Shown piece by piece: positions 25,726 to 34,264 of a stretch of DNA of 64,000 bases; the stretch's first letter is position 1, and every line of letters starts with the position of its first letter. The stretch is taken from positions 1 through 64,000 of the forward strand of contig JAUSNJ010000182.1 of assembly GCA_030645355.1 (NCBI GenBank). Direction: 5' to 3'. A program made the translations under genes and the position numbers. The notes below the pieces were generated by a model. That model made no database searches, was not told the DNA's origin, and saw nothing but the letters and a program-made list of their open reading frames with translations. The DNA is from Rhodoferax sp. GTDB taxonomy: Bacteria; Pseudomonadota; Gammaproteobacteria; Burkholderiales; Burkholderiaceae_C.

Positions 25726-27921
25726 TCAGGGGTTATCGACCTCAAAGGCTGAGGGTCTCAACCCTTCGCAATGGCGTTGCCACATAGTACGAAGCGCGTC
25801 GTGCAGGGCATTGGCGACGCGACGGTGCTGGGTAACCGCAGCCTGGGGGAAACGCTGACGCAGCGTAGCGCGAAGATTGGCCAACGCATTTGCGTGATTG
25901 GCCCAACGTACGGCAATCTCCTGGTACTCGTTTGCGTTGCGTGCGATGAACTCGGACAGCCCAAGGTGCCCCAACGCGGTGTTGCCCACACGTGTCGGAG
26001 GCGTATCGCCAGCGAGGGTAACGGTCGGTACGCCCATCCACAAGCCGTGGTAATTCGTTGTTCCACCCGAATAAGGAAAGGTATCCAGGCAAAGATCGAC
26101 GTCGTGGTACAGAGACAAGAACTCACTACCTGGCAGGAATGGAGCGAATCGAAGGCGTGAGGGATCAATCCCTTTGTCTTGGAACCATTGCTTCAATGTG
26201 TTCTGGGCGTCTTCTCCTGAAATTGCACCTATCAGCATTTGCGAGCCCGGCACGCGCAACATGATCGAAGCCCATACACCGATCAGATGCGGCGACAGCT
26301 TTGAGAAGTTGTTAAAACTGCCAAAGGTGAAGTGCCCGCTCGTTACACAAGGCAAAGCGTTGACGGCGGGAGATGGTTCGAATGGCAGGAACTGCGCCAC
26401 CGCCGGTATGTGTACCAGCTTTTCAACGAACATCGCATCAAACTCGCCCAGTGGCAGCCACTTCTTGTCGGCAAGGTAATAGTCGATGGCGGTCAGGCCG
26501 GTAGTCCAAGGGTAGCCAAGCCAGCTCACCTGTATCGGCGCGGGCTTTAGCGCCAACGCTCCCAGTCGGTGATGTTCAGTGTGCCCAGACAAATCAATAA
26601 GCACGTCCACCTTGTCGTCGATGACTTTCTGGGCAAACTGCAAATCGCTGAGCCGAGATACGGACCGCCACACACTAAACAACTGCTGAATACGCAGCGC
26701 CGAATGGTCGACGCCTTGCGGGTTGGTGTAGTAACCGATGACCGTTAAATCGGAGTGTTGGACAAGATGCGCCAATATGGGTTCAAAACAGCGTCCGGCA
26801 ATGTGCCCATTCATGTCCCCCGAGACAAAACCAATCCGCAAGGGCCGACTGGCCGCACCGACGCCGGGGCAAGCCCACGTAGTGGGTGTTACAGATGACT
26901 CAACGGCTCGTCCATAAGCACAATGCTCCTGATAAGCCTGTTGCGCGGGGTACGCACAGGTTTGCGAAATCGTAAACAAGATCACACTGTGGAGTTGCAG
27001 ATTGCGAGGGTTCAGCGCCAAGGCTTTCTTGAGATGCGCCAACCCCACGTCACGGTTCCCTAAAGCAAGCTCAACCCGTCCGATGTGACGGAGTACCGAT
27101 GGATCTTCAGGGAGCAGTTCCAATGCGCGGCTCAAGGATTGCTTGGCTTCACTGAACTGTTTTAGCTCGTACAGCGCCTCACCCAGATTTGCGTGTGCAC
27201 CCGGAAGAGAAGGGAAGTCCACAGTGGCTTGACGCAGCACCCTCACGGCATCGTCGAATCGACCCATGGCAATGTAGGTGGCTCCCAGGTTGATATGTGC
27301 CTGAGGCGTCTGTGGGGACAGGCGGGCCGCCGTTTTCAATAAAGTCGCAGATTCTGATAGCTGGCCTTTGTCCTTCAGCAGCGTTCCCAGTTCAATCAAC
27401 GCGTGGGGAAAGTCCGGAGCGATCGTGAGCGCTTGCCGAAGCATGGATTCCGCCTGCTCCAGGCGACCAGTTTCGCGTAAAAGAACAGCGAGGTTGAAAG
27501 AGGCTTGATAAAAATCCGGCTGCAGATCAACCGCAGTCCGATAGTGGCTCTCGGCTTCTTCAAGTTGGCCCAAGTCTTTGTAGACGTTGCCAAGGTTGTT
27601 GTGCAGTGGCGCATATGAAGGGGCAAGCTCAAGCGCGCGTAGGTACGTGTCGCGTGCAGACTGAAACTGCTCCGCCTGAAAGAGGGCATCGCCATAGGAC
27701 ATCAGCGCGCTGGGGTCGCCCGGTAGCAGCTCAGTTGCGCGAGACAGCGCCGACAAGGCATCCTTGCCCTGTCCCGCCAGCGCAGCACCCAGGATGCTCC
27801 AAGCCAAGCCCACATCGGGGTGTATATCAACCAAAGCTTTTGCTCTGGACTCCAATTCGGGAAAGGCACCCTTGAAATAGAGTTCCTCGAGCTCGGCGAC
27901 CAGTCGTTCGTCGATAACCAC
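25726..27921 (-). CDS. TPR protein with GT41 (O-GlcNAc transferase/SPINDLY-type) glycosyltransferase domain
   Basis: About 731 residues. Eight to ten TPR units fill the first 340 residues (APLHNNLGNVYKDLGQLEEA, PHALIELGTLLKDKGQLSES). The rest is a GT41 catalytic region: RIGFVSGDMNGH, VDVLIDLSGHTEHHRLG, PIQVSWLGYPWTTGLTAIDY, FGSFNNFSKLSPHL, and the donor-binding segment LDTFPYSGGTTNYHGLWMG. Relatives attach a single sugar to Ser or Thr of cytoplasmic proteins, for example flagellins and adhesins. GTG 27921 is preferred, with GAAGGGG just upstream; the frame is open to an ATG at 28014, but that start would overlap the upstream gene by 83 bases. Together with the repeat protein upstream it suggests a protein O-glycosylation island. 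Confidence 0.87.
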   Translation of the reverse strand: MVIDERLVAELEELYFKGAFPELESRAKALVDIHPDVGLAWSILGAALAGQGKDALSALSRATELLPGDPSALMSYGDALFQAEQFQSARDTYLRALELAPSYAPLHNNLGNVYKDLGQLEEAESHYRTAVDLQPDFYQASFNLAVLLRETGRLEQAESMLRQALTIAPDFPHALIELGTLLKDKGQLSESATLLKTAARLSPQTPQAHINLGATYIAMGRFDDAVRVLRQATVDFPSLPGAHANLGEALYELKQFSEAKQSLSRALELLPEDPSVLRHIGRVELALGNRDVGLAHLKKALALNPRNLQLHSVILFTISQTCAYPAQQAYQEHCAYGRAVESSVTPTTWACPGVGAASRPLRIGFVSGDMNGHIAGRCFEPILAHLVQHSDLTVIGYYTNPQGVDHSALRIQQLFSVWRSVSRLSDLQFAQKVIDDKVDVLIDLSGHTEHHRLGALALKPAPIQVSWLGYPWTTGLTAIDYYLADKKWLPLGEFDAMFVEKLVHIPAVAQFLPFEPSPAVNALPCVTSGHFTFGSFNNFSKLSPHLIGVWASIMLRVPGSQMLIGAISGEDAQNTLKQWFQDKGIDPSRLRFAPFLPGSEFLSLYHDVDLCLDTFPYSGGTTNYHGLWMGVPTVTLAGDTPPTRVGNTALGHLGLSEFIARNANEYQEIAVRWANHANALANLRATLRQRFPQAAVTQHRRVANALHDALRTMWQRHCEGLRPSAFEVDNP

Positions 27922-27931
27922 TACCACCCCT

Positions 27932-29356
27932 TCAAGTCTTGGAAAGGCGTAGTGGGTCTGACGCTTGGGTGTGACAAAGTGCTTCGACCTGGTCGTAAAG
28001 GGTTCGAAGCGCATCGCCCCATTCGCCTTCCCTGGTTTGCCGAATCACCCTTACGCTCGGATACCAAGGGCTGTCGGTGCGGTCCAGGAGCCAACGCCAA
28101 TCTGGCAATTTCGATACAAGCACCCAGGTGTCAATGCCCATTGCTCCGCAAAGATGGGCAACGCTGGTGTCCACGCTGATCACCAAATCCAGTTGACTGC
28201 ACAGCGCGGCAGTGTCAGCGAAGTCATTCAGAGCGGGGCTTAAGTCGGTAATGTCTGGCCTGCTTGCCAGTGCCGCACGGTCTGATTTGCGAACATCCTT
28301 TTGCAGGCTGACATATTGAGGGCCTGCGGGTAGGGCCTCTAAGAGCAATTGCAAAGGAATACTGCGATTGCTGTCGTTGTAGTGGTCTGTATTGCCGCTC
28401 CACGTCAGCCCTATACGCAATCCTTGCTTCGGCTTCAGGCGTTCAGCCCAGGCGGTTTGCAGGGAAGGCGGGCAGTGGAGGTAGGCGGGGAAGCAGGGAA
28501 TAGTATCCAGGGTCGTGTGTGTCGCCAGCGGGAGGCTGGATAGCGGACAGTGGAAATCAAAGTCAGGTGGTTGATCGCCACGCTGAACAATTTGTTCGAC
28601 GCCGTCTAAAGTACCGAACAGTCGGGTAAGTGAAGGCGCTGTCTCCAGTATCACCCGTGCACCCCTTGCAGCCAGGACTGGAATGTATCGTGCGAACTGG
28701 ATGGAGTCCCCGAGTCCCTGCTCATCATAAACATAAAGCGTCTTGCCTGCGATGGGCTGCTCCCCAAGCCAGAGCGGTTGCTTAAAAGCACGGCTTTGCA
28801 GTTGGTGTGCCCTAACTTTCCACCGAGATTCGTAAAATTTCCACCCCTCTGCGTACTGCCCAGTAAGCAGCAGCAGGCAGGCCAAGTTCCATTGCGCAGC
28901 GTCGAATTCCTTGTTGGCAAGGAGGGCCAGCTCGTAGGCATTCATGGCCTTATCGAACTCATTCAGCCGCTCAAGCGCTACGCCCCGCCCCAGATGGGCA
29001 TGCGCGTAATCAGGCTTCAGGGAGAGCGCAACATCATAGTCTTGCAGCGCTTCTTTGAATTGGCGTTGACGTATCCGTACATTGCCGAGGTTCAGAAACG
29101 TCGACGGATTGCGTGGGTTCAAGCGGGCGGACTGTTCCAGCAATTGCGCGGCCTGTTCATAGCTGCCCCGTTGTTCTTCGATTACTCCCAAGAACCGTAG
29201 CGCATCCGCGTTGTCGGGCTGATCCTGCAGAATCCCCTGGTAAAGATCACGGGCGGCCACAAGCTTGCCCTGCTGCTGAAGACCTAAGGCAGTCTGTAAC
29301 CTTTCGGCCACCGGTGGCTTATTGATTGTGTAACCGAAACTGCGTTGCTGGAACAT
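27932..29356 (-). CDS. TPR protein with GT9-like glycosyltransferase domain
   Basis: A 474-residue protein. The first 190 residues are TPR units (ADALRFLGVIEEQRGSYEQ, AHAHLGRGVALERLNEFDKA). The rest resembles the heptosyltransferase (GT9) fold used by many bacterial TPR proteins: KTLYVYDEQGLGDSIQFARY, RIGLTWSGNTDHYNDSNRS, ISVDTSVAHLCGAMG and LLPDWRWL-like text (KLPDWRWLLDRTDSPWYPS). It is a paralogue of the plus-strand protein at 30713-32635, sharing these motifs in the same order. The ATG at 29356 follows a gap of 185 bases from the neighbouring gene. Transfer of a sugar to a protein or surface glycan is inferred; no substrate can be named. Confidence 0.83.
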   Translation of the reverse strand: MFQQRSFGYTINKPPVAERLQTALGLQQQGKLVAARDLYQGILQDQPDNADALRFLGVIEEQRGSYEQAAQLLEQSARLNPRNPSTFLNLGNVRIRQRQFKEALQDYDVALSLKPDYAHAHLGRGVALERLNEFDKAMNAYELALLANKEFDAAQWNLACLLLLTGQYAEGWKFYESRWKVRAHQLQSRAFKQPLWLGEQPIAGKTLYVYDEQGLGDSIQFARYIPVLAARGARVILETAPSLTRLFGTLDGVEQIVQRGDQPPDFDFHCPLSSLPLATHTTLDTIPCFPAYLHCPPSLQTAWAERLKPKQGLRIGLTWSGNTDHYNDSNRSIPLQLLLEALPAGPQYVSLQKDVRKSDRAALASRPDITDLSPALNDFADTAALCSQLDLVISVDTSVAHLCGAMGIDTWVLVSKLPDWRWLLDRTDSPWYPSVRVIRQTREGEWGDALRTLYDQVEALCHTQASDPLRLSKT

Positions 29357-29541
29357 AAATATGGCGCTAATTCAGAGAGCTAAGTGCCTTGCAAGGCGAA
29401 AGCAGGGAATTATCGCAGTTCGGGCTGAACCAGCGCTATTTCAGCGCGACCATCCGCGTGATGAACGAAGCACAACGGAGTTCGGGAACTCAAACGAGGA
29501 GGAGCTCTTGGTAAGCTCAACTATGCCGTGGTGTTGACGGT

Positions 29542-30510
29542 CTAAGCACGGGCTGTTCTTAGAACCCATGTGCTGCCATTTCCGTCCGCATTGTCGACGG
29601 AAACATGGCCACCACCGGCGACTATATGGCCATACTGATCGAGGCTGTAGCCGTCGTCTCCCCGGTAGAGGGCAAAATCCATTTGCCCGTATGTCTTGCT
29701 TGCGCTCTCCGGCTTAGTAACTCCGATGCCCACCATCATGTTGTTCACAGCAGCAACACCGATGCCAAGGTCCGCAGCCTTCTGGAAGATCTGACTCTGG
29801 GTGGGATTGCTCGCAAAGAATGTCTGAATTTCGCTCTTCGTTATCGCCCGCCCCAGCGTGGGCGAAAAGTAGGATGTCCATCCGCCATGTTTTCCGCCAC
29901 CAATATCGGTTCCCAGCCGATTGGCAGCATCTACAAACATGGTCTCAAGCACAGGAGCGCTGATCTGTTTCATGTTCATGCCGATGCCGGTCGCCTGAAA
30001 TTGAACCATTTGTGCAGCATTGAGCCCAAGCGCCTTAACCTTTGCCGTGACCTGGGCGTCGCTCGGATTGGTTGCGTAAAAGGCCTTGATGGTTTCAGCA
30101 CTCGGCATCACTTTGTCAGCAGGAGACGTAGTGCTCTGGATCGTGGACTTGGCGGAGAGCGCGCCACTTGCATCCCATGCGTAACCGTTATGAGGATCAG
30201 ATACAAAACTCTCTATCTGTGTTTTGAGTGAAGCCGTGTCCACATCACCATATTTCCCAACCGCCATTGCGCGCGCAATTTGGTCTTCGCTCAGGCCCAG
30301 GCTTGCCGCCTTGGCCGCAATTTGCTGAGGATCTGGCTTGCTTGCAAAAAAATTCTTGACTTCGTCGTCCGTGTAATTAGTGCCATTGCCAACATTCGCC
30401 AACGTTGCGGCGAATGATGCACCAGAAGATGTTGAAGAAGCTCTCTCTCGAGAACTCTGGTTCGAAACCATCGTGGAGCTTGCGGCACTGAGGCGGTTGA
30501 TTTCAGACAT
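29542..30510 (-). CDS. Unrecognised protein with three internal repeats and a Ser/Thr-rich N-terminus
   Basis: A 322-residue protein with no family I recognise and no Sec signal. Residues 1-45 are Ser/Thr-rich (RLSAASSTMVSNQSSRERAS, then STSSGASFAATLANV), like unstructured export regions of flagellar or type III secreted proteins. Three repeats of about 40 residues follow the pattern [VI]xxF[FY]A[ST]xPxxxQ[IV]xxKxxxLG: VKNFFASKPDPQQIAAKAAS, IKAFYATNPSDAQVTAKVKA and IQTFFASNPTQSQIFQKAAD. The C-terminus (RGDDGYSLDQYGHIVAGGGH) is Gly/Asp-rich. ATG 30510 has an AGGA upstream; a start at 30585 is open but has no support. It lies inside a TPR glycosyltransferase island and could be a glycosylated, non-Sec-secreted product (inference). 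Confidence 0.7.
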   Translation of the reverse strand: MSEINRLSAASSTMVSNQSSRERASSTSSGASFAATLANVGNGTNYTDDEVKNFFASKPDPQQIAAKAASLGLSEDQIARAMAVGKYGDVDTASLKTQIESFVSDPHNGYAWDASGALSAKSTIQSTTSPADKVMPSAETIKAFYATNPSDAQVTAKVKALGLNAAQMVQFQATGIGMNMKQISAPVLETMFVDAANRLGTDIGGGKHGGWTSYFSPTLGRAITKSEIQTFFASNPTQSQIFQKAADLGIGVAAVNNMMVGIGVTKPESASKTYGQMDFALYRGDDGYSLDQYGHIVAGGGHVSVDNADGNGSTWVLRTARA

Positions 30511-30712
30511 GATGCATCCTATGGTTGTGGCTGTGATGCCAACTTGCAGAACGGGGCGCGTTCCTGTCAATAAATGACGTTCCATTTTCCGATCTGCGAG
30601 GGGAAATCAATCCGTGGAGAAGCCCGCGAATTCCCATTCATTTCTTTCGAAATAGAAGTCCCCCACCTAAAATCTGCTGGCCCGATCCTGCCAGCGCTTA
30701 GCAACTTATACG

Positions 30713-32635
30713 ATGACCCCCCCTATTCAGTACGGCGCACGCCAAACGCCAGATCAATTGGAAGCCCAGATTCAAGCGACCTTCAACGAAGCGCTCAGGC
30801 AACACCAACGGGGCCAATTCAAGCAAGCGCAAGCCCTTTATGAAGCCATATTGAGGGCGCAACCGCGGCACTATCAGTCACTGTATTCTTTGGGAATGTT
30901 GCACGCACAGTCGGGTAGTTTTCAAAGTGCGGCCGACTTGATTGGAAAGGCGATTGAAATACTTCCTGGCAACCCGGAGTTTCATTTTTATCTTGGCAAT
31001 TGCTTGCAACAACTGCATAAACTGGAGGCTGCTGTTGAGGCCTATGACAAGGCCATCGGTCTCAGTCCAGAGTTTTCTCAGGCGCACTCCAACCGTGGAT
31101 TTGCGCTGCAGACACTGGGACGTCTGGATGCCGCGGTAGCCAGTTACCACAAGGCCCTTGCAATCACCGACACCGATGCGCTGGTGCACTGCAACTTGGG
31201 TGCGGCTTTGATCGGGCTCCAGCAGTTCGACGCAGCGCTTGCAGGTTGCGATAAGGCCATTGCCCTCAAGCCAGACTACGCGGAGGCGCACACCAACCGG
31301 GGCGCGGCGCTGTATGGGCTACAGCGGTTTGAAGCCGCCGTAGCCAGTTATGACCGTGCCATTGCCATCAACCCCGCCTATGCGAAGGCGCACACCAACC
31401 GGGGCGTAGCGGTGCAAGAGCTTGGGCAACTGCAGGCTGCACTGGCCAGCCACGACCGGGCAATTGCAATCAATCCAGACTACGCCGATGCCCACTCCAA
31501 CCGTGGCATCACCCTGCATGCGTTGCGACGGCTGGAGGATGCCGTTGCAAGCTACGACAAAGCCATTGCAATCCAACCAGTGTTTGTGGCTGCGTATTAC
31601 AACCGCGGTCTTGCGCTCCACGAACTCCGGCGGCCGAATGCTGCGCTTGCGAGTTTCGATCAGGCGACGGCAATTGATCCGGAGAGCGCACAAGCGCATT
31701 TCAACAAGTCGTTGACTTTGTTGCTCGAAGGGGATTTTCAGCAGGGTTGGCCGTTGTACGAATGGCGCTGGAAAACCGAAAAGAGCAAACCCCGGATGCG
31801 CAATTTCGGGCAGGCCCTTTGGTTGGGGGATGCCCCACTGGTCGGTAAAACCATACTGCTGCACAGCGAACAAGGCTTTGGCGACACCATTCAATTTTGT
31901 CGCTACGCCACACGGGTGGCCGCCTTGGGAGCCAGGGTCATCATTGAGGTTCCAGAGCCGCTGCTCGGTGTGTTGGGCGGGCTGGATGGAAACATGGAGT
32001 TGGTGGCAAAGGGCAAGCCTTTGCCAACATTTGACTTTCACTGCCCGCTGCTGTCATTGCCGCTGGCGTTCAAGACGGATGCCACATCGATTCCGGCCAG
32101 CCAGTCCTATTTGCGCAGTGACAGCGCCAAGATGGCCGAGTGGGGCCAAAGACTTGGCGCAAAAACAAAGCCGCGAGTGGGCCTCGTCTGGAGTGGCAAT
32201 GCGGATCACGTCAATGATCACAATCGCAGTGTTGCACTCTCCGCGCTCGTGGCTCAGCTACCCGACACACTGGAGTATGTCAGCCTGCAAAAGGAGGTGC
32301 GTGATTCGGACAGGCCGGCACTGAAATCAAATGGCCAAATTCGCCACTTTGGGGATGCGCTCAAGGATTTCGGCGATACCGCGGCACTCTGCGAATGGAT
32401 GGACCTTGTCATCAGCGTTGACACCAGCGTGGCGCATCTGGGCGGCGCGCTGGGCAGGCCCACCTGGGTGTTGTTGCCGTATGTGCCAGATTGGCGCTGG
32501 CTGCTGGACCGTGATGACAGCCCCTGGTATCCGTCGGTCAGCTTGTACCGGCAAAGCGACAATCGCGAGTGGGGCAATGTGTTGGAGGCCGTGAAGGCGG
32601 ATTTGGTCAATCGCTACAATAAAGATAGCGAGTAA
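30713..32635 (+). CDS. TPR protein with GT9-like glycosyltransferase domain (paralogue of the 27932-29356 gene)
   Basis: A 640-residue protein. Ten or so TPR units fill residues 15-340. They are close copies of one another (ANPAYAKAHTNRGVAVQELG-like, PDYADAHSNRGITLHALRRL), so the DNA from about 31050 to 31700 is a visible 102-base-period repeat. The C-terminal 300 residues match the paralogue: KTILLHSEQGFGDTIQFCRY, RVGLVWSGNADHVNDHNRS, ISVDTSVAHLGGALG and PDWRWLLDRDDSPWYPS. The repeats suggest recent expansion by duplication. The C-terminal codons (RYNKDSE and stop) are formed by a copy of the dispersed repeat of about 50 bases at 32611-32667. It diverges from the repeat-protein gene. Confidence 0.86.
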   Translation: MTPPIQYGARQTPDQLEAQIQATFNEALRQHQRGQFKQAQALYEAILRAQPRHYQSLYSLGMLHAQSGSFQSAADLIGKAIEILPGNPEFHFYLGNCLQQLHKLEAAVEAYDKAIGLSPEFSQAHSNRGFALQTLGRLDAAVASYHKALAITDTDALVHCNLGAALIGLQQFDAALAGCDKAIALKPDYAEAHTNRGAALYGLQRFEAAVASYDRAIAINPAYAKAHTNRGVAVQELGQLQAALASHDRAIAINPDYADAHSNRGITLHALRRLEDAVASYDKAIAIQPVFVAAYYNRGLALHELRRPNAALASFDQATAIDPESAQAHFNKSLTLLLEGDFQQGWPLYEWRWKTEKSKPRMRNFGQALWLGDAPLVGKTILLHSEQGFGDTIQFCRYATRVAALGARVIIEVPEPLLGVLGGLDGNMELVAKGKPLPTFDFHCPLLSLPLAFKTDATSIPASQSYLRSDSAKMAEWGQRLGAKTKPRVGLVWSGNADHVNDHNRSVALSALVAQLPDTLEYVSLQKEVRDSDRPALKSNGQIRHFGDALKDFGDTAALCEWMDLVISVDTSVAHLGGALGRPTWVLLPYVPDWRWLLDRDDSPWYPSVSLYRQSDNREWGNVLEAVKADLVNRYNKDSE

Positions 32636-32667
32636 GCTATATTTCACGAGGGCTAGGGTCGGTTTTC
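32611..32667 (+). repeat. Dispersed repeat of about 50 bp, copy E, spanning the stop codon of the TPR gene
   Basis: CGCTAC...AAAGATAGC...ATTTCACGAGGGCTAG. It aligns with four other copies (47306-47357, 50464-50518, 57921-57970, 59876-59936) through a TGCTAnn-type left block, an ATAGC core and an ACGAGGGCTA right block. It supplies the last seven codons and the stop of the TPR protein, whose coding end was evidently rewritten by the insertion. Confidence 0.65.
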
Positions 32668-32770
32668 GTTAGTAATGAGTTCTGATCTACGTGAGTTTCC
32701 TGCCCACCTCGGGAGGCCTGGTCCCGGAGTGCACACACACTAAAATAGCGCATTTTTGGGCAGGAATCAG

Positions 32771-34240
32771 ATGACACACGGTATGCCCAAGGCTCCGACA
32801 TCCAACGCGCCAACGCTGAACGCCGCATGGGTGAGCCAACTGCCAGTGGCGCCCGCCCACGTGCTGCTCCTAGGGATTCAACGCGACGCCCACGCCGCAC
32901 AACTGGAGGCGCTGGGTTACCAGGTCAATGCCCAGTCCCTCAATGCGTCCCAAGCGTTGGCGCAGTTCCCGACTCCCACACGCCAGCCTATTGGCCAGGT
33001 CAGTCTGAGCTTGCCAGGCTCAGAAGCTGCCAGCTTTGCCGCAGCTCTGGTGTTGGACTTTTCGCCCCAGATCCACCCGCTGGCGCTGTGGGACCAACTG
33101 GCCCATTGGCTGGCAGAGGACGCAGTGGTCATTCTGGTGGGGCAGGGGGCAGCCGGCACACCGCCTCGCATGCCGAAGTGGCTGGACTATGTAGTGGCCA
33201 TCGGTGCCCGCTGCGGCTTTACCGAGCAGGCGTTGCCAGAGGGCGCCGGAGCCTCCGGCACTGACGGTTTTGTCCGAGTGTTTCGCAAGGCGGCGGCCCC
33301 GCGCTGGCAGGTTCGCCACGTGCGGACTACCGACTTTGACGAGATCGCCACCCTGTTCCAGGAGGTGTTTGGCCACCCCATCAGCCGCGAGCTGTGGACC
33401 TGGAAATACGCCAACGGCCATGGCAATGGGGTGGTGGCAGCACGGCATGGTGCCCTGATTGCCCACTATGGCGGCATGTACCGCGATGTGATGCTGTGCG
33501 GCAAGCCCGACTGGGTGTTCCAGATCTGCGACGTCATGGTGCACCCCAAAGAACGCGGGGTCATGACGCGCCAGGGGCCGTTCTTGCTGACCGCCGCCAC
33601 CAGCGCCGAGATCTATGGTCCGCTGGGCTTTGGCTTCCCGAACGCGCGCGCCATGGAAGTTGCGGCCAAGATGGGGCTTTATTCCGAGGTGGGCCAAATG
33701 TCCGAGGTGCGCTGGGAGCCGTCTGAGCCCCGGTTCCGGCTGCGTACCCGCTTGCAGCCCGTGGTGCACGGCAGCGCTGCCAGCCAGGCGCTGGTCGAGT
33801 CCTCGTGGGCGGCCATGGCCAAAGATTTGCAGAGTGACGTGGTGGGTGTGCGCGACTGGGCGTTCGTCGAGCACCGCTACTTCAGCCACCCGCACAACCA
33901 GTATGAGGTACTGGCCGTCATATCGCGCTTCACCGGCAAGCCGCTGGGGGTGATGGTGCTGCGCCGTTTGGAGGCCATGTGCGAGCTGGTGGATGTGATC
34001 ACACCCCTGGCCAACCTGCCTTTACTGATCGATCAGGCGCGTCGCCTGACGGGGCTGTGGAAGCTGCCCTACCTGTACTGCTGGATTACCAGGAACCACC
34101 TCCCGCGCTTCGTGGCAACCGAAGGCCAGGAGGTGGCGTTGAACGTGAGTATCCCTACCAGTTGCTGGACTGATGATCCGCGTGCCGACATCTTCAAGGA
34201 CCGCTGGTGGCTGATGTCCGGCGACACCGATTTCCGTTAG
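32771..34240 (+). CDS. GNAT-like N-acyltransferase with an N-terminal unrecognised domain
   Basis: A 489-residue protein. Residues 1-165 (ARVLLLGIQ-like: AHVLLLGIQRDAHAAQLEAL, DAVVILVGQGA) look like a degenerate methyltransferase-type Rossmann domain without a clear motif I. Residues 180-480 have the GNAT layout: VRHVRTTDFDEIATLFQEVF, ELWTWKYANGHGNG, LIAHYGGMYRDVML, MVHPKERGVMTRQGPFLLT and YGPLGFGFPN. Such proteins in polysaccharide clusters acylate amino sugars. ATG 32771 is chosen, 15 bases inside the open frame. It begins the second plus-strand polysaccharide cluster, 135 bases after the TPR gene. The substrate is unknown. Confidence 0.72.
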   Translation: MTHGMPKAPTSNAPTLNAAWVSQLPVAPAHVLLLGIQRDAHAAQLEALGYQVNAQSLNASQALAQFPTPTRQPIGQVSLSLPGSEAASFAAALVLDFSPQIHPLALWDQLAHWLAEDAVVILVGQGAAGTPPRMPKWLDYVVAIGARCGFTEQALPEGAGASGTDGFVRVFRKAAAPRWQVRHVRTTDFDEIATLFQEVFGHPISRELWTWKYANGHGNGVVAARHGALIAHYGGMYRDVMLCGKPDWVFQICDVMVHPKERGVMTRQGPFLLTAATSAEIYGPLGFGFPNARAMEVAAKMGLYSEVGQMSEVRWEPSEPRFRLRTRLQPVVHGSAASQALVESSWAAMAKDLQSDVVGVRDWAFVEHRYFSHPHNQYEVLAVISRFTGKPLGVMVLRRLEAMCELVDVITPLANLPLLIDQARRLTGLWKLPYLYCWITRNHLPRFVATEGQEVALNVSIPTSCWTDDPRADIFKDRWWLMSGDTDFR

Positions 34241-34264
34241 ACGCCCGCCTCCTAAAATATCTCC

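Noticed and set aside
31050-31700. Regular repeats that might be taken for a CRISPR array
   Set aside because: The period is about 102 bases, the sequence is one open frame of TPR units, and there are no alternating unique spacers.
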